DNA from: DATJPR01 sp963843525
Lineage (GTDB): Bacteria; Bacteroidota; Ignavibacteria; UBA10030; UBA6906
Assembly (NCBI GenBank): GCA_963843525.1
Contig: CAWJKM010000005.1
Coordinates: 248,001 to 312,000, forward strand
Direction: 5' to 3'
Length of the DNA stretch: 64,000 nt
Of this stretch, positions 18,381-26,821 are shown one piece after another. The notes under the pieces were generated by a model. That model did no database searches. It saw nothing but the letters and a program-made list of their open reading frames with translations, and was not told the origin of the DNA. Both the position numbers and the translations under genes were made by a program. The number at the start of each line of letters is the position of its first letter. Within the stretch, counting starts at the first letter, position 1.

Positions 18381-20372
18381 ATGCCAGTTCGGGGCACACT
18401 TCTCGCTGTCCTTTTTTCTACTCTCCTCACAAGGGTACTCGCACAGGAACCTTCACTACCGTGGAATGAGAAGCAAAGCATTTCCGAACGGGAACAATCG
18501 CAGCACGCCCTTCTTCGGAACACGACAACCGCATCAGCCGCCTCGCAGGAGATCAACGTCACCTACTATTTCCTCCGCCTTACCGTTTCCACACCACCCG
18601 GGCCGACTCTCCTCTCCGGGGATGTGCTCATCCAGGCAGTGAACCTCGCAGACAGTCTCTCGACCATCGTCCTTGATCTCATGAATACCATGACGGTGGA
18701 CAGTGTCCTTGCCGGGGAAAAGGCCGTGGGGTATTCTCAACAGCCGCAGACCCTCACCATCACGCTGGACAGAACGTATCACCGGGATGAGCGAATCGCC
18801 GTCAGGGTTCTTTACCACGGAGTGCCGGTAGCCACGGGCTTCGGGAGCTTCTATTTTTCCTCACACAACGGAACACCCTGGGTGTGGTCGTTGAGCGAAC
18901 CGTACGGAGCGCGCGATTGGTGGCCCTGCAAAGACCACCCGTCCGATAAGGCGGACTCTGCGGACATCTGGATTACCTGTGACGACCGGTTGAAGGCCGG
19001 CTCAAACGGACGGCTTGTGGAGATCAGCGACAATGGAGACGGCACCCATACCTACAAATGGTCTGAACGCTACCCGATTGCCAGCTATCTCATATCCATA
19101 GCCGTCACCGACTACGCAGAGTTCACAAACTGGTTTCGCTACTCGCCCACCGATTCCATGCCCGTCGTGAACTATGTGCTTCCCGAGCTGTTGAGCTACG
19201 CCCTGCAGAGTCTTCCCCAGACAGTGGAAATGCTCCAGATCTATTCCGATTTATACGGGCTCTATCCCTTCATCAAGGAAAAATACGGACACGCTTCGAT
19301 GGGTTCGGGAGGCGCGATGGAACACCAGACGATGACCTCCACCACCACCTTTTCAGAATTTGTTGTCGCACACGAGCTTTCCCACCAGTGGTTCGGTGAC
19401 ATGATTTCTCCGCGCAGCTGGGTCGACATCTGGCTCAACGAGGGGTTTGCGTCGTACAGCGAGGCGCTGTACAGCGAACGGAAATACGGCGAACAATTCT
19501 ATGCCGGCTACATGCGATCCTTCTTCACCGACGCGAAAAATGCCGTGGGACCACTGCGCGTTCAGGACACTTCCGATGTTCCCGCGCTCTTTGCAGAGGC
19601 GAACGTGTACGCGAAGGGCGCTTCAGTCCTTCACATGTTGCGGCACGTGGTCGGAGACAGTGTTTTCTTTTCGTGCCTCCGCGCCTACGCGACAGACCCT
19701 GCCTTGCGGTTCAACACGGCCACAACATCCGATTTCCGCGGGGTCTGCGAACGCGTATCCGGTCTCCCGCTCGGATTCTTCTTTGATGAATGGACGGACG
19801 GCACGGGGTATCCTTCGTATGCGTACTCCTGGCAGACGGCAGCAGCCGGATCGGAATGGATCCTTACCCTCCACATCAATCAGACAAACGCCGTTGGAGG
19901 AGGTACCATGTTCCGGATGCCTCTCGACATTCAAGTCACCGGCCCATCATTCGACACCACCTTCACTGTGACGAATAACGGTCCCGTCCAGGACTATGTT
20001 GTAAATCTTTCCCGTCACCCGTCAGATGTACGCCTCGATCCGGGCAATTGGATTCTGGCGGATAAGACCAATCTCAATGACGGCTCATTACCGACAGCTT
20101 TTCAACTTTATCAGAACTATCCAAACCCTTTCAACCCTGGCACGACATTTGCGTTTGATCTCCCCGAACGCAATAACGTCACCCTGACGGTGTACAATCT
20201 CCTTGGAGAGGAAATCGTCCGCCTTGTCGGCGGACGGTTGGAGGCCGGCCGCCATGAAATCGCATGGGATGGCCGATTGAAGGATGGGCGTCGTGCCCCA
20301 AGCGGGATCTATCTTTGTGAACTTGCCGGGGAGACGGAGCGAACTGTCATCAAAATCATCATCGTACGATGA
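18381..20372 (+). CDS. Secreted M1 family aminopeptidase with C-terminal sorting domain
   Basis: A 663-residue secreted zinc peptidase. A signal peptide ends near 'VLAQEP' (about residue 21). The M1 core carries the exopeptidase loop as GAMEHQ (311-316, usually GxMEN), the zinc motif HELSH at 331-335 and the third ligand E354 in 'LNEGFASYSEALY'. The last ~85 residues begin with 'FQLYQNYPNPFNPGTTFAF' and end 'ERTVIKIIIVR', a classic type A sorting domain for type IX secretion, so export to the surface or medium is expected. No strong ribosome site precedes ATG 18381. It is divergent from radA. Confidence 0.92.
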   Translation: MPVRGTLLAVLFSTLLTRVLAQEPSLPWNEKQSISEREQSQHALLRNTTTASAASQEINVTYYFLRLTVSTPPGPTLLSGDVLIQAVNLADSLSTIVLDLMNTMTVDSVLAGEKAVGYSQQPQTLTITLDRTYHRDERIAVRVLYHGVPVATGFGSFYFSSHNGTPWVWSLSEPYGARDWWPCKDHPSDKADSADIWITCDDRLKAGSNGRLVEISDNGDGTHTYKWSERYPIASYLISIAVTDYAEFTNWFRYSPTDSMPVVNYVLPELLSYALQSLPQTVEMLQIYSDLYGLYPFIKEKYGHASMGSGGAMEHQTMTSTTTFSEFVVAHELSHQWFGDMISPRSWVDIWLNEGFASYSEALYSERKYGEQFYAGYMRSFFTDAKNAVGPLRVQDTSDVPALFAEANVYAKGASVLHMLRHVVGDSVFFSCLRAYATDPALRFNTATTSDFRGVCERVSGLPLGFFFDEWTDGTGYPSYAYSWQTAAAGSEWILTLHINQTNAVGGGTMFRMPLDIQVTGPSFDTTFTVTNNGPVQDYVVNLSRHPSDVRLDPGNWILADKTNLNDGSLPTAFQLYQNYPNPFNPGTTFAFDLPERNNVTLTVYNLLGEEIVRLVGGRLEAGRHEIAWDGRLKDGRRAPSGIYLCELAGETERTVIKIIIVR

Positions 20373-20450
20373 ATTCCCGGCCCTTCGAATCTCTCATGCT
20401 CCTTTCTTCTCCCTGCACGTGGACCGGATCTTTGTCAGCTGAGGGATGCG

Positions 20451-20552
20451 CTCGCAGGCGTCAGTTCTCCCCCGTACTTTCTCGTGCTTCTTCTCCTCTG
20501 CTTCGGTCTGACACCGGCGCAATCTCAGGATGAACAACCACCTCAAATATGA
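20451..20552 (+). other. Out-of-frame signal-peptide coding segment upstream of the GH10-like gene
   Basis: Read from 20451, this frame gives a peptide whose core is 'SSPPYFLVLLLLCFGLTPAQ', followed by 'SQDEQPPQ' and then ATA-TGA. It has the hydrophobic core and cleavage-like end of a signal peptide and runs straight up to the start of the hydrolase domain, which is in a different frame. No ATG opens this frame; the nearest upstream ATG (20446) is in the hydrolase frame. One extra base near 20543-20550 would explain the second junction. It is best seen as the detached secretion signal of the next gene. Confidence 0.55.
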
Positions 20553-22179
20553 ATTTCGCGCGGTCTGGCTTACCACCGCAGCGGGATTGGATTGGCCGAC
20601 AACAACCGATCCGCTCCAGCAGCAGCAATCCCTTCGGTCGATCGTAAAGACGATCCACGACGAACATTTCAACGCCATCTTCTTCCAGGTCCGTCCACGT
20701 GGCGACGCTTACTATGCCTCGACCCACGAGCCGTGGGCCGAGAACCTCACCGGAGTCATGGGCAGGAATCCGGGTTGGGATCCGCTGGCGTACCTTATCG
20801 ATCAGGCGCATGCGGCGGGAATCGAAGTGCACGCCTGGTTCAATGTGTTCAAGATTCACAGCAACAATTCCGTTCCCGTTTCGGAGGATCACCCCCTCAG
20901 GAAGTTCCCGCAATGGTCATTCCGTTACCAGGGTGAAGATTGGATGGACCCGGGCTATCCCGGCGTGCGGAATTACACCGCCGGCGTTATCCTGGACCTC
21001 GTGCGCAAATACGACATTGACGGCATCAATCTCGATTATATGCGATACCCGGGCTCGGATGTTCCGGACGACAGATCATACGCGCAATATGGCCGGAGCA
21101 CCCCCCGGGACGAGTGGCGTGCGAAGAATGTGGATGATTTTGTGTCGGCGGTCTACGACAGCGTCATGGCATGCAAACCCTGGGTCAAGGTCGGATCATC
21201 TCCCGTCGGGGCGATTGGCACTTCGCTGGATCGTTCGTCGAGCGGAACGTTGCGCAAGTATGCTCAGGATGCACCGCTCTGGCTCCGCAACGGGAAGCAG
21301 GACTATATCGCCCCACAGCTCTATTGGACAATTAACGGAACAAAGACAACTTCCGGTTTTTCATCGCTCCTCGAACGATGGCGCCGGTGGGCGGGAGACC
21401 GGCATGTGTACGCCGGGATTGCAGCCTATAAGCCGGAGGTCATGAAGCAGGTCCAGGACCAGATTGCCGCTGCGCGTGCATTCGGAGCGGAAGGAGAGGC
21501 GTTCTTCCGTTACCAGAATGTCAGGGAGTATTGTCTTACCCATACACTCTACCGGTACCCCGCCCTGGTCCCTCCGATGCCGTGGAAGGCTTCGAAGATC
21601 AATCCCCCGCCGGGTGTCCTCGCTGTGTCTGAAACCCGACCCGGCGTTTTTGAATTGGAGTGGAACACTGCGGCGGAGGCACGAACGTACGTCGTCTACC
21701 GCTCCGCAGCCCACGCACCGAGTCTGGATGATCCGAGAAACATCCTCGCGGTCCTTCCTTCCAGCACCACAGCCTGGGTTGACTCGATTTCTTCACCGCG
21801 CGCCGCAACGTATTTCTATGCGGTAACGTCACGCGACGGCGGGAATAATGAGAGCGGGAATGCGGCTCTTGCGGAGGGAACCATCCGCGAAGCAAAGGCC
21901 CTCGCGAACGCCTTTCCGAAGAAATTCGACCTGCAGATTTCAAGAGTCGACACGAATTCTGCAAGGGTATTGGTCGTATACCGGAATCCCGAACCCGGAC
22001 CGGTGAAGGTCGAGGTCGTGTCCGGCACGGAAAAACTGCAGAACGTGAAAGCCGAAACAGTGCTGGAGGGTGCACAGCCCGCGGGAGTACATTTCATTGA
22101 AGTTGACGCGTCGCGGGGTTCTTCGGGCGCGGTCCGGCTGACCTCGCGAAGTCTCACGCTCGAGCGCGCCATCCCCTAA
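20530..22179 (+). CDS. GH10-like (GHL10/DUF187) family glycosyl hydrolase with FN3-type domain
   Basis: A 549-residue reading frame. The catalytic TIM-barrel domain runs from about 8 to 345: 'EFRAVWLTTAAGLDWP', 'FNAIFFQVRPRGDAYY', 'HAWFNVF', 'DGINLDYMRYPG' and 'YIAPQLYWTING' are hallmarks of the family formerly called DUF187. A fibronectin-III-like domain follows ('VFELEWNTAAEARTYVVYRS') and then a C-terminal beta-rich part. Family members act on cell-wall or other surface glycans and are normally secreted. Here ATG 20530 has no signal peptide and no ribosome site; an out-of-frame signal peptide lies directly upstream, so the true 5' end is probably frameshifted. Confidence 0.82.
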   Translation: MNNHLKYEFRAVWLTTAAGLDWPTTTDPLQQQQSLRSIVKTIHDEHFNAIFFQVRPRGDAYYASTHEPWAENLTGVMGRNPGWDPLAYLIDQAHAAGIEVHAWFNVFKIHSNNSVPVSEDHPLRKFPQWSFRYQGEDWMDPGYPGVRNYTAGVILDLVRKYDIDGINLDYMRYPGSDVPDDRSYAQYGRSTPRDEWRAKNVDDFVSAVYDSVMACKPWVKVGSSPVGAIGTSLDRSSSGTLRKYAQDAPLWLRNGKQDYIAPQLYWTINGTKTTSGFSSLLERWRRWAGDRHVYAGIAAYKPEVMKQVQDQIAAARAFGAEGEAFFRYQNVREYCLTHTLYRYPALVPPMPWKASKINPPPGVLAVSETRPGVFELEWNTAAEARTYVVYRSAAHAPSLDDPRNILAVLPSSTTAWVDSISSPRAATYFYAVTSRDGGNNESGNAALAEGTIREAKALANAFPKKFDLQISRVDTNSARVLVVYRNPEPGPVKVEVVSGTEKLQNVKAETVLEGAQPAGVHFIEVDASRGSSGAVRLTSRSLTLERAIP

Positions 22180-22285
22180 GCGCCAACCTGCCGTCGTCCC
22201 TTCCCGGAAACCCGTCCCATTCCCCCCGCAGCGGTCATCGCCTCATTCGAGGCAACACCGGCACACCGGAGAGGTCCGGCTCTGT

Positions 22286-23554
22286 CTATTGTTTGACGAG
22301 GATCAGGCTCAATTCGGGGATGTAGGTGATCATCAGCAGTGCAACAAGCAGGATCCCAATGAACACCAGCGTTGCCCGCGTGACGGAAAGAACTGTTTTG
22401 TTGAAACGGAGGCTGGAGATAAAGAGGTTCAGTCCGACCGGTGGGGTCAGGTAGCCAATCTCGAGGTTCGTAAGGAAGATGATCCCGAGATGGACGGGGT
22501 TGACTCCGTACGCCGTCGCAATAGGAGTGATCAGCGGAACCACGACGATGATGGCAGAAAAAATATCCATCATCATTCCCACCACAATAAGAAACAGATT
22601 GAGGACGACGAGGAACATCACCGGGCTGGTAATGAACTGTCTCGTGAGCTCAAACATGCGTTGCGGGACCTCCTGGTCGATGAGATAGTCCGTCAACCCC
22701 ATGGCGACGCCGATGATCATGAGGATGGCGCCCACCAGCAGCATACTGTCCTTCATCACCCTCGGCACGTCACGGAAGATCTTCAGATCGCGGTAGATGA
22801 ACACCTCGACGATGAACACATAGAACGCCGTCACGGCCGCGGCCTCCGTCGCGGTGAAGATCCCGGAATAGATACCGCCGACGACGATGACCGGAAGCGG
22901 GAGCTCCCAGATGGTGGCGCGAGCGCAGCGTGCCGCTTCCCTCCACCGGAACGCCTGGCGCGGGACTTTGAATTTCACCCCCTGCCAGACACTGTACGCC
23001 GACAGGGCAACCACAAGAAAGATTCCCGGCAGGATCCCCGCCGCGAATAGTTTGTCCACACTGATTGCTGTCACGAGCGCATACAGGATAATCGGCAGGC
23101 TCGGCGGAAAGAGCAGTCCGAGACTGCCGGAGGTGGTGACCAATCCGAGGGAGAATTTCTCGGGGTATTGTTCGCCGATCAGCATCGGGTACAGAAGTCC
23201 GCCGAGCGCAACAATCGTGACACCGGAGGCACCGGTAAAGGCCGTGAAAAGGGCGCAGGTGACGAGGACGACGATGGCGAGGCCTCCGGGCATCCAGCCG
23301 AAGAGAGCACGCGCGAGGTTGACGAGGCGTGTCGGCGCCTTGCTCTCCGCAAGGAGGTATCCCGCAAACGTGAAGAGCGGGATTGCGACGAGGACAGGAT
23401 TGGTCGCAATCCTGTTCAGGTCGACCATCATGACCGCAGGATCGATTCCTTCTGCTTCGAAGGCGATCATCGCGATCGCCCCGATGATCGTGAAGAGCGG
23501 AGCGCCGAAGATCGCGATGAGGACAAAGCCGGCAGCGATAAGGACGGTGCTCAT
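22286..23554 (-). CDS. dctM: TRAP transporter large permease (DctM)
   Basis: A 422-residue membrane protein of about 12 helices from the ion-transporter superfamily. Family motifs are visible in 'GASGVTIVALGGLLYPMLI', 'GSLGLLFPPSLPIILYALVT' and 'LTPPVGLNLFI'. It forms the Na+-coupled translocating subunit of a TRAP transporter with DctQ. The ATG overlaps the dctQ stop by 4 bases, and the gene order P-Q-M on the minus strand follows TatT, so all four are one transcription unit. The solute, probably an organic acid, cannot be read from sequence. Confidence 0.95.
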   Translation of the reverse strand: MSTVLIAAGFVLIAIFGAPLFTIIGAIAMIAFEAEGIDPAVMMVDLNRIATNPVLVAIPLFTFAGYLLAESKAPTRLVNLARALFGWMPGGLAIVVLVTCALFTAFTGASGVTIVALGGLLYPMLIGEQYPEKFSLGLVTTSGSLGLLFPPSLPIILYALVTAISVDKLFAAGILPGIFLVVALSAYSVWQGVKFKVPRQAFRWREAARCARATIWELPLPVIVVGGIYSGIFTATEAAAVTAFYVFIVEVFIYRDLKIFRDVPRVMKDSMLLVGAILMIIGVAMGLTDYLIDQEVPQRMFELTRQFITSPVMFLVVLNLFLIVVGMMMDIFSAIIVVVPLITPIATAYGVNPVHLGIIFLTNLEIGYLTPPVGLNLFISSLRFNKTVLSVTRATLVFIGILLVALLMITYIPELSLILVKQ

Positions 23555-24057
23555 GGTTTCGCCTCCGTGGTCCTGTGACTGACCAGGGCGGCGACATGAT
23601 CAACGATGTTCAGGCCGAAGTGCAGCATGATGAGCCAGTATCCGACGGGAATCACCGTCAGTCCAACCCACGAGGGCAGCCCGAGGAAGGACTCGCCGCC
23701 GTTGATCCGTTCCTCCGCCATGAAACCCCAGGCCGCCAGGCCGAGGTAGAAGCACACGACGCCACCGAAGGCATTCGTCACCACCGAAGAGAGGTGTTTC
23801 AGGCGTTCGGAGAGAAACTTTGTGACCGCGTCGATGCTGATGTGACGCTCCACGGATGCGGCCAGGGCGGCTCCGAAAAAACCGCTCCACAGCACCATGT
23901 GCCGCACAAGAGGATCTCCCCAGAGAAATCCGGTTCCGAAGAGATTCCGCATCACGACCTGCGCGAAGGCAAGGACAATCATCACGCTCAGGAACAGGAC
24001 GAGCAGCGCGGTCTCTGTTCGTTCGAGGATCCGTTTCAGAAGCGAGACGATCTTCAT
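23551..24057 (-). CDS. dctQ: TRAP transporter small permease (DctQ)
   Basis: A 168-residue protein with four membrane helices: the first at about 15-35 ('TALLVLFLSVMIVLAFAQVVMRN') contains the Q-V-x-x-R motif of DctQ, and 'WGDPLVRHMVLWSGFFGAALA' is the typical second segment. It pairs with DctM in the inner membrane. It overlaps both dctP and dctM by 4 bases, so stoichiometry is probably set by translational coupling. Confidence 0.92.
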   Translation of the reverse strand: MKIVSLLKRILERTETALLVLFLSVMIVLAFAQVVMRNLFGTGFLWGDPLVRHMVLWSGFFGAALAASVERHISIDAVTKFLSERLKHLSSVVTNAFGGVVCFYLGLAAWGFMAEERINGGESFLGLPSWVGLTVIPVGYWLIMLHFGLNIVDHVAALVSHRTTEAKP

Positions 24058-25091
24058 TTGCCTCGCCCTTCAGTGGCCCGGAAATCGCTCACGATTTTCT
24101 GAACCTTGTCAAGCCAGGCCTGGTCAAACAGTTTGGGGACGAGCGACTGCCTTGCCTGTTTCCCCATCTGCTGGAATTCCTGCAACGTGGACTGCGAGGT
24201 CACGGGAATCACCTGCAGGCCGTTCTTTTTCATCGTCTCGATGGCTTTGGCATTCTCTTCGCGACTCTTGAGCGTTAAGTCGGCCATGTACTTGTGACCG
24301 TTCCGGAGGAGAATTTCCTGCAGATCCGCGGGGAGCCTGTCGTATGCCTTTTTCGAGATTACCACTGCGCCGGATGCGTCGGCCAGGGGAACTCCCATCA
24401 TGTATTTGACACGGGTGTTCCACTGCATCGCCAGAGCGGCCAGGGGCGACGTATAGGCGCCGTTGATCAATCCCGTCTGGAGGGAAGTGAGAACGTCGAC
24501 CACGGACAGCGGGATCGGGTTGATCCCGAGAGCTCGGAAGGCCGCCTCGGCGATCTGGTCGCCCTCCCAGGTCCACATCTTCACACCATTCATATCGGCG
24601 ACGGTCTTAACGGGCTTGTTGGTCAGGACATACACAAAGCCGACCTCGGCCCATCCGAGAAGCACGAAGCCGTTATCGGTAAACTCCTTGTCGAATTCCG
24701 GATCCATGATCTGGTGCAGGTGGTCGACTTCCGCATAGTTCTGAAACAGGAACGGGGCGTCAAGAATGCGCAGGCGCGAGGAGATCTCCCCAATGCCCAC
24801 GCCGGTCACTCCGGCACTCTGCAACTGGCCCAGGCGGACCTTGCGCATCATATCCTTGTCTTCTCCCTGCACGCCGCCCGCATAGATTTTGAATCCCAAC
24901 CGCCCTCCGCTCTCCTTCCGGATCGCCTGGTCGTATTCATTCATCACGTTCATCCAGGTCGTCCCCTCGGTCGCCAGGGTGGCAAATTTGATCGTGTATT
25001 GCTGCGCGTCGCCCTGCGTGGAGACGAGTGACAGTGCCAGCAGCATGAAGGGAATTCCGATCCGGATTTTCACGTTATCGCTCCTTTTCAT
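24054..25091 (-). CDS. dctP: TRAP transporter substrate-binding protein (DctP)
   Basis: A 345-residue periplasmic solute receptor. A signal peptide ends at about 'TQGDAQQ' (residue 28-30) and the mature part has the DctP fold: 'IKFATLATEGTTWMNVMNEY', 'GRLGFKIYAGGVQGEDKDMMRKVRLGQLQ', and the ligand-contact region 'MNGVKMWTWEGDQIAEAAF' with the conserved arginine position replaced or shifted. 'LQTGLINGAYTSP' is the usual mid-protein motif. Ligand identity is unknown. The neighbouring TatT lipoprotein marks this as a TRAP-T system. Confidence 0.93.
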   Translation of the reverse strand: MKRSDNVKIRIGIPFMLLALSLVSTQGDAQQYTIKFATLATEGTTWMNVMNEYDQAIRKESGGRLGFKIYAGGVQGEDKDMMRKVRLGQLQSAGVTGVGIGEISSRLRILDAPFLFQNYAEVDHLHQIMDPEFDKEFTDNGFVLLGWAEVGFVYVLTNKPVKTVADMNGVKMWTWEGDQIAEAAFRALGINPIPLSVVDVLTSLQTGLINGAYTSPLAALAMQWNTRVKYMMGVPLADASGAVVISKKAYDRLPADLQEILLRNGHKYMADLTLKSREENAKAIETMKKNGLQVIPVTSQSTLQEFQQMGKQARQSLVPKLFDQAWLDKVQKIVSDFRATEGRGK

Positions 25092-25136
25092 CCTTTCAGG
25101 GGGTTCTGTTCAGTACCTGTCGACATCCTAGCTGCG

Positions 25137-25997
25137 TTAAAAGAGGGTCTCTTCTTTCGCTCTCAGCACCTTCGCTTTTTCCTTCGCGATCGCATTGCCG
25201 AGTCTGAATTCCGGGAGAACGTCGACCGAGGTCGTATCCACCTTCGAAAGCAATTCCTCAAAGAGGGGCTGGTCCTGGGTTTGGACAGCGTACGAGCGGG
25301 CATAATAGACATACGCCAGGAGCAGTTTCCCCTTGGTGATGCGGAGCGCTCGCTCAAAATGCTGCCTGCTGATCTGAGGATTGCCGCCGAAGATTTTCGG
25401 CCTGCTTCCATAGAGCGTTCCAAGGAACAAATCTGCTCCGGCAAAGTAATACGACGAGTCCTTCTCCGCCACGAACTGCATAAGCGCTTCAGCCCTCGGG
25501 AGATCTGCAATCGCATCGGTGTTCTGAAGCGAGAGATAGATGTAGTTCCCCCATCCAAAGGCTGTCCAGAAGGCGCCGGGGACCGTTTCCCGTCCGCGCG
25601 TGGCCAGGACGGCCTTCAACTCGTCGACGGGGCCGTTCAGCGCGTTTGCAAGATCCTTGTCCCCTGTCAGCATCCGCATGCCGTAATCTTTCCCGCGCAG
25701 GTAGAACTCCCGCGCGCGGACCGGATCCTTGTCTTCCAAAAAGGCCAGCGCGTAGCTGCTGTAGCCTTCGCTCGTCAGCATCAAGAGCTTCTCATTCGTC
25801 GGGTTGTTCTTCAGCAGCACTTCAAGCAATTTGATGTTCGCGGGAAGCGCCTCTTCCACGAAAGCGAGGTCGGTATCCTCCGTGAACGCCGAGAACCCCT
25901 GGTCAACAATGTTGCCGACGGTGTTTACTGCGATGGTCTGCACGCAGCCGGAAAAGAGAAACATCCCGGCACAGGCAAGCGTCGCTGCAATTCGCAT
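25137..25997 (-). CDS. tatT: TRAP transporter TatT component family lipoprotein
   Basis: A 286-residue lipoprotein; the lipobox is 'LFSGC' with the acylated cysteine at C18. The body is all alpha-helical, with TPR-like helices ('NIKLLEVLLKNNPTNEKLLMLTSEGYSSYALAFLEDKDPVRAREFY'). TatT (Tp0956) of Treponema is a trimer that docks the substrate-binding protein and may pass hydrophobic ligands, so a lipid-like or hydrophobic substrate is suggested. The gene is upstream of dctP on the same strand with a 45-base gap. Confidence 0.85.
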   Translation of the reverse strand: MRIAATLACAGMFLFSGCVQTIAVNTVGNIVDQGFSAFTEDTDLAFVEEALPANIKLLEVLLKNNPTNEKLLMLTSEGYSSYALAFLEDKDPVRAREFYLRGKDYGMRMLTGDKDLANALNGPVDELKAVLATRGRETVPGAFWTAFGWGNYIYLSLQNTDAIADLPRAEALMQFVAEKDSSYYFAGADLFLGTLYGSRPKIFGGNPQISRQHFERALRITKGKLLLAYVYYARSYAVQTQDQPLFEELLSKVDTTSVDVLPEFRLGNAIAKEKAKVLRAKEETLF

Positions 25998-26145
25998 GGG
26001 TGTCTCTTGCTGGTGTGAACGGATATTATAGCCAAAAATGAGTCTATATTCAATGATCGGTGCTTTGCAACTGAGCCTGAATTCCGCTAACTTCTTACGG
26101 AGCAGACATCTTGGCAGGTCGTTCCCATAATACAGCAGCGCTATC

Positions 26146-26817
26146 GTGCGTATCCTGGTGATTGAAGACGAGAAGAAAGTTGCCCGTTTTATTCAGCAAG
26201 GGCTCGAAGAGGAGCACTACATTGTCGACGTCGCCCACGACGGTGAGAAAGGGGAGACGATGGCACTCACCGGGAATTACGATCTGATCCTGCTCGACGT
26301 GATGCTTCCCCGGAAAGACGGGATGGAAATCACACGGCAAATCAGGACGAATAAGAACGCTGTCCCGATACTCATGTTGACGGCGAAAACTTCGACCCAC
26401 GACAAAGTCGAGGGGCTTGACAGCGGCGCAGACGACTATCTGACGAAACCGTTCGCCTTTGCCGAGCTTCTTGCCCGCGTCCGGTCACTTCTTCGCCGGG
26501 GGGCTACCGACAAGACCACGATGCTCACCCTCGGCGATCTTGAACTGGATACGGTCTCCCACAAGGCCCGTCGCAGCGGCAAAATCATCGACCTGACGAT
26601 GAAAGAGTACGCCCTCCTCGAACTGTTCCTCCGCAACAAGGAACGCGTCCTGAGCAGGACGATCATCTCGGAGCACATCTGGGAATACAACTTTGACACC
26701 GGAACGAATTTGATCGACGTGTATGTCAATCATTTGCGGAACAAGATCGACGCGGGGTTCGAGAAGAAGCTCATTCAGACGGTTCGGGGTGTCGGTTACG
26801 TCATGAAGGAGGAGTGA
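26146..26817 (+). CDS. OmpR/PhoB family response regulator
   Basis: A 223-residue two-component regulator. The receiver domain has the acidic pair 'VIEDEKK' near the start, the phospho-acceptor D51 in 'LILLDVMLPRKDG', and the conserved lysine in 'DDYLTKPFAFAELLARV'. The C-terminal winged helix ('IDLTMKEYALLELFLRNK' to 'LIQTVRGVGYVMKEE') binds DNA. The start is GTG at 26146. A sensor kinase begins 4 bases after its stop, so they form a cognate pair. The TRAP-T operon is divergent across a ~150-base gap, which makes it a possible target, but that is only position. Confidence 0.94.
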   Translation: MRILVIEDEKKVARFIQQGLEEEHYIVDVAHDGEKGETMALTGNYDLILLDVMLPRKDGMEITRQIRTNKNAVPILMLTAKTSTHDKVEGLDSGADDYLTKPFAFAELLARVRSLLRRGATDKTTMLTLGDLELDTVSHKARRSGKIIDLTMKEYALLELFLRNKERVLSRTIISEHIWEYNFDTGTNLIDVYVNHLRNKIDAGFEKKLIQTVRGVGYVMKEE

Positions 26818-26821
26818 TCCC

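Noticed and set aside
18311..18562. 84-codon N-terminal extension of radA
   Set aside because: Low-quality Cys/Arg-rich sequence overlapping the divergent leader; ATG 18310 gives the standard RadA N-terminus.
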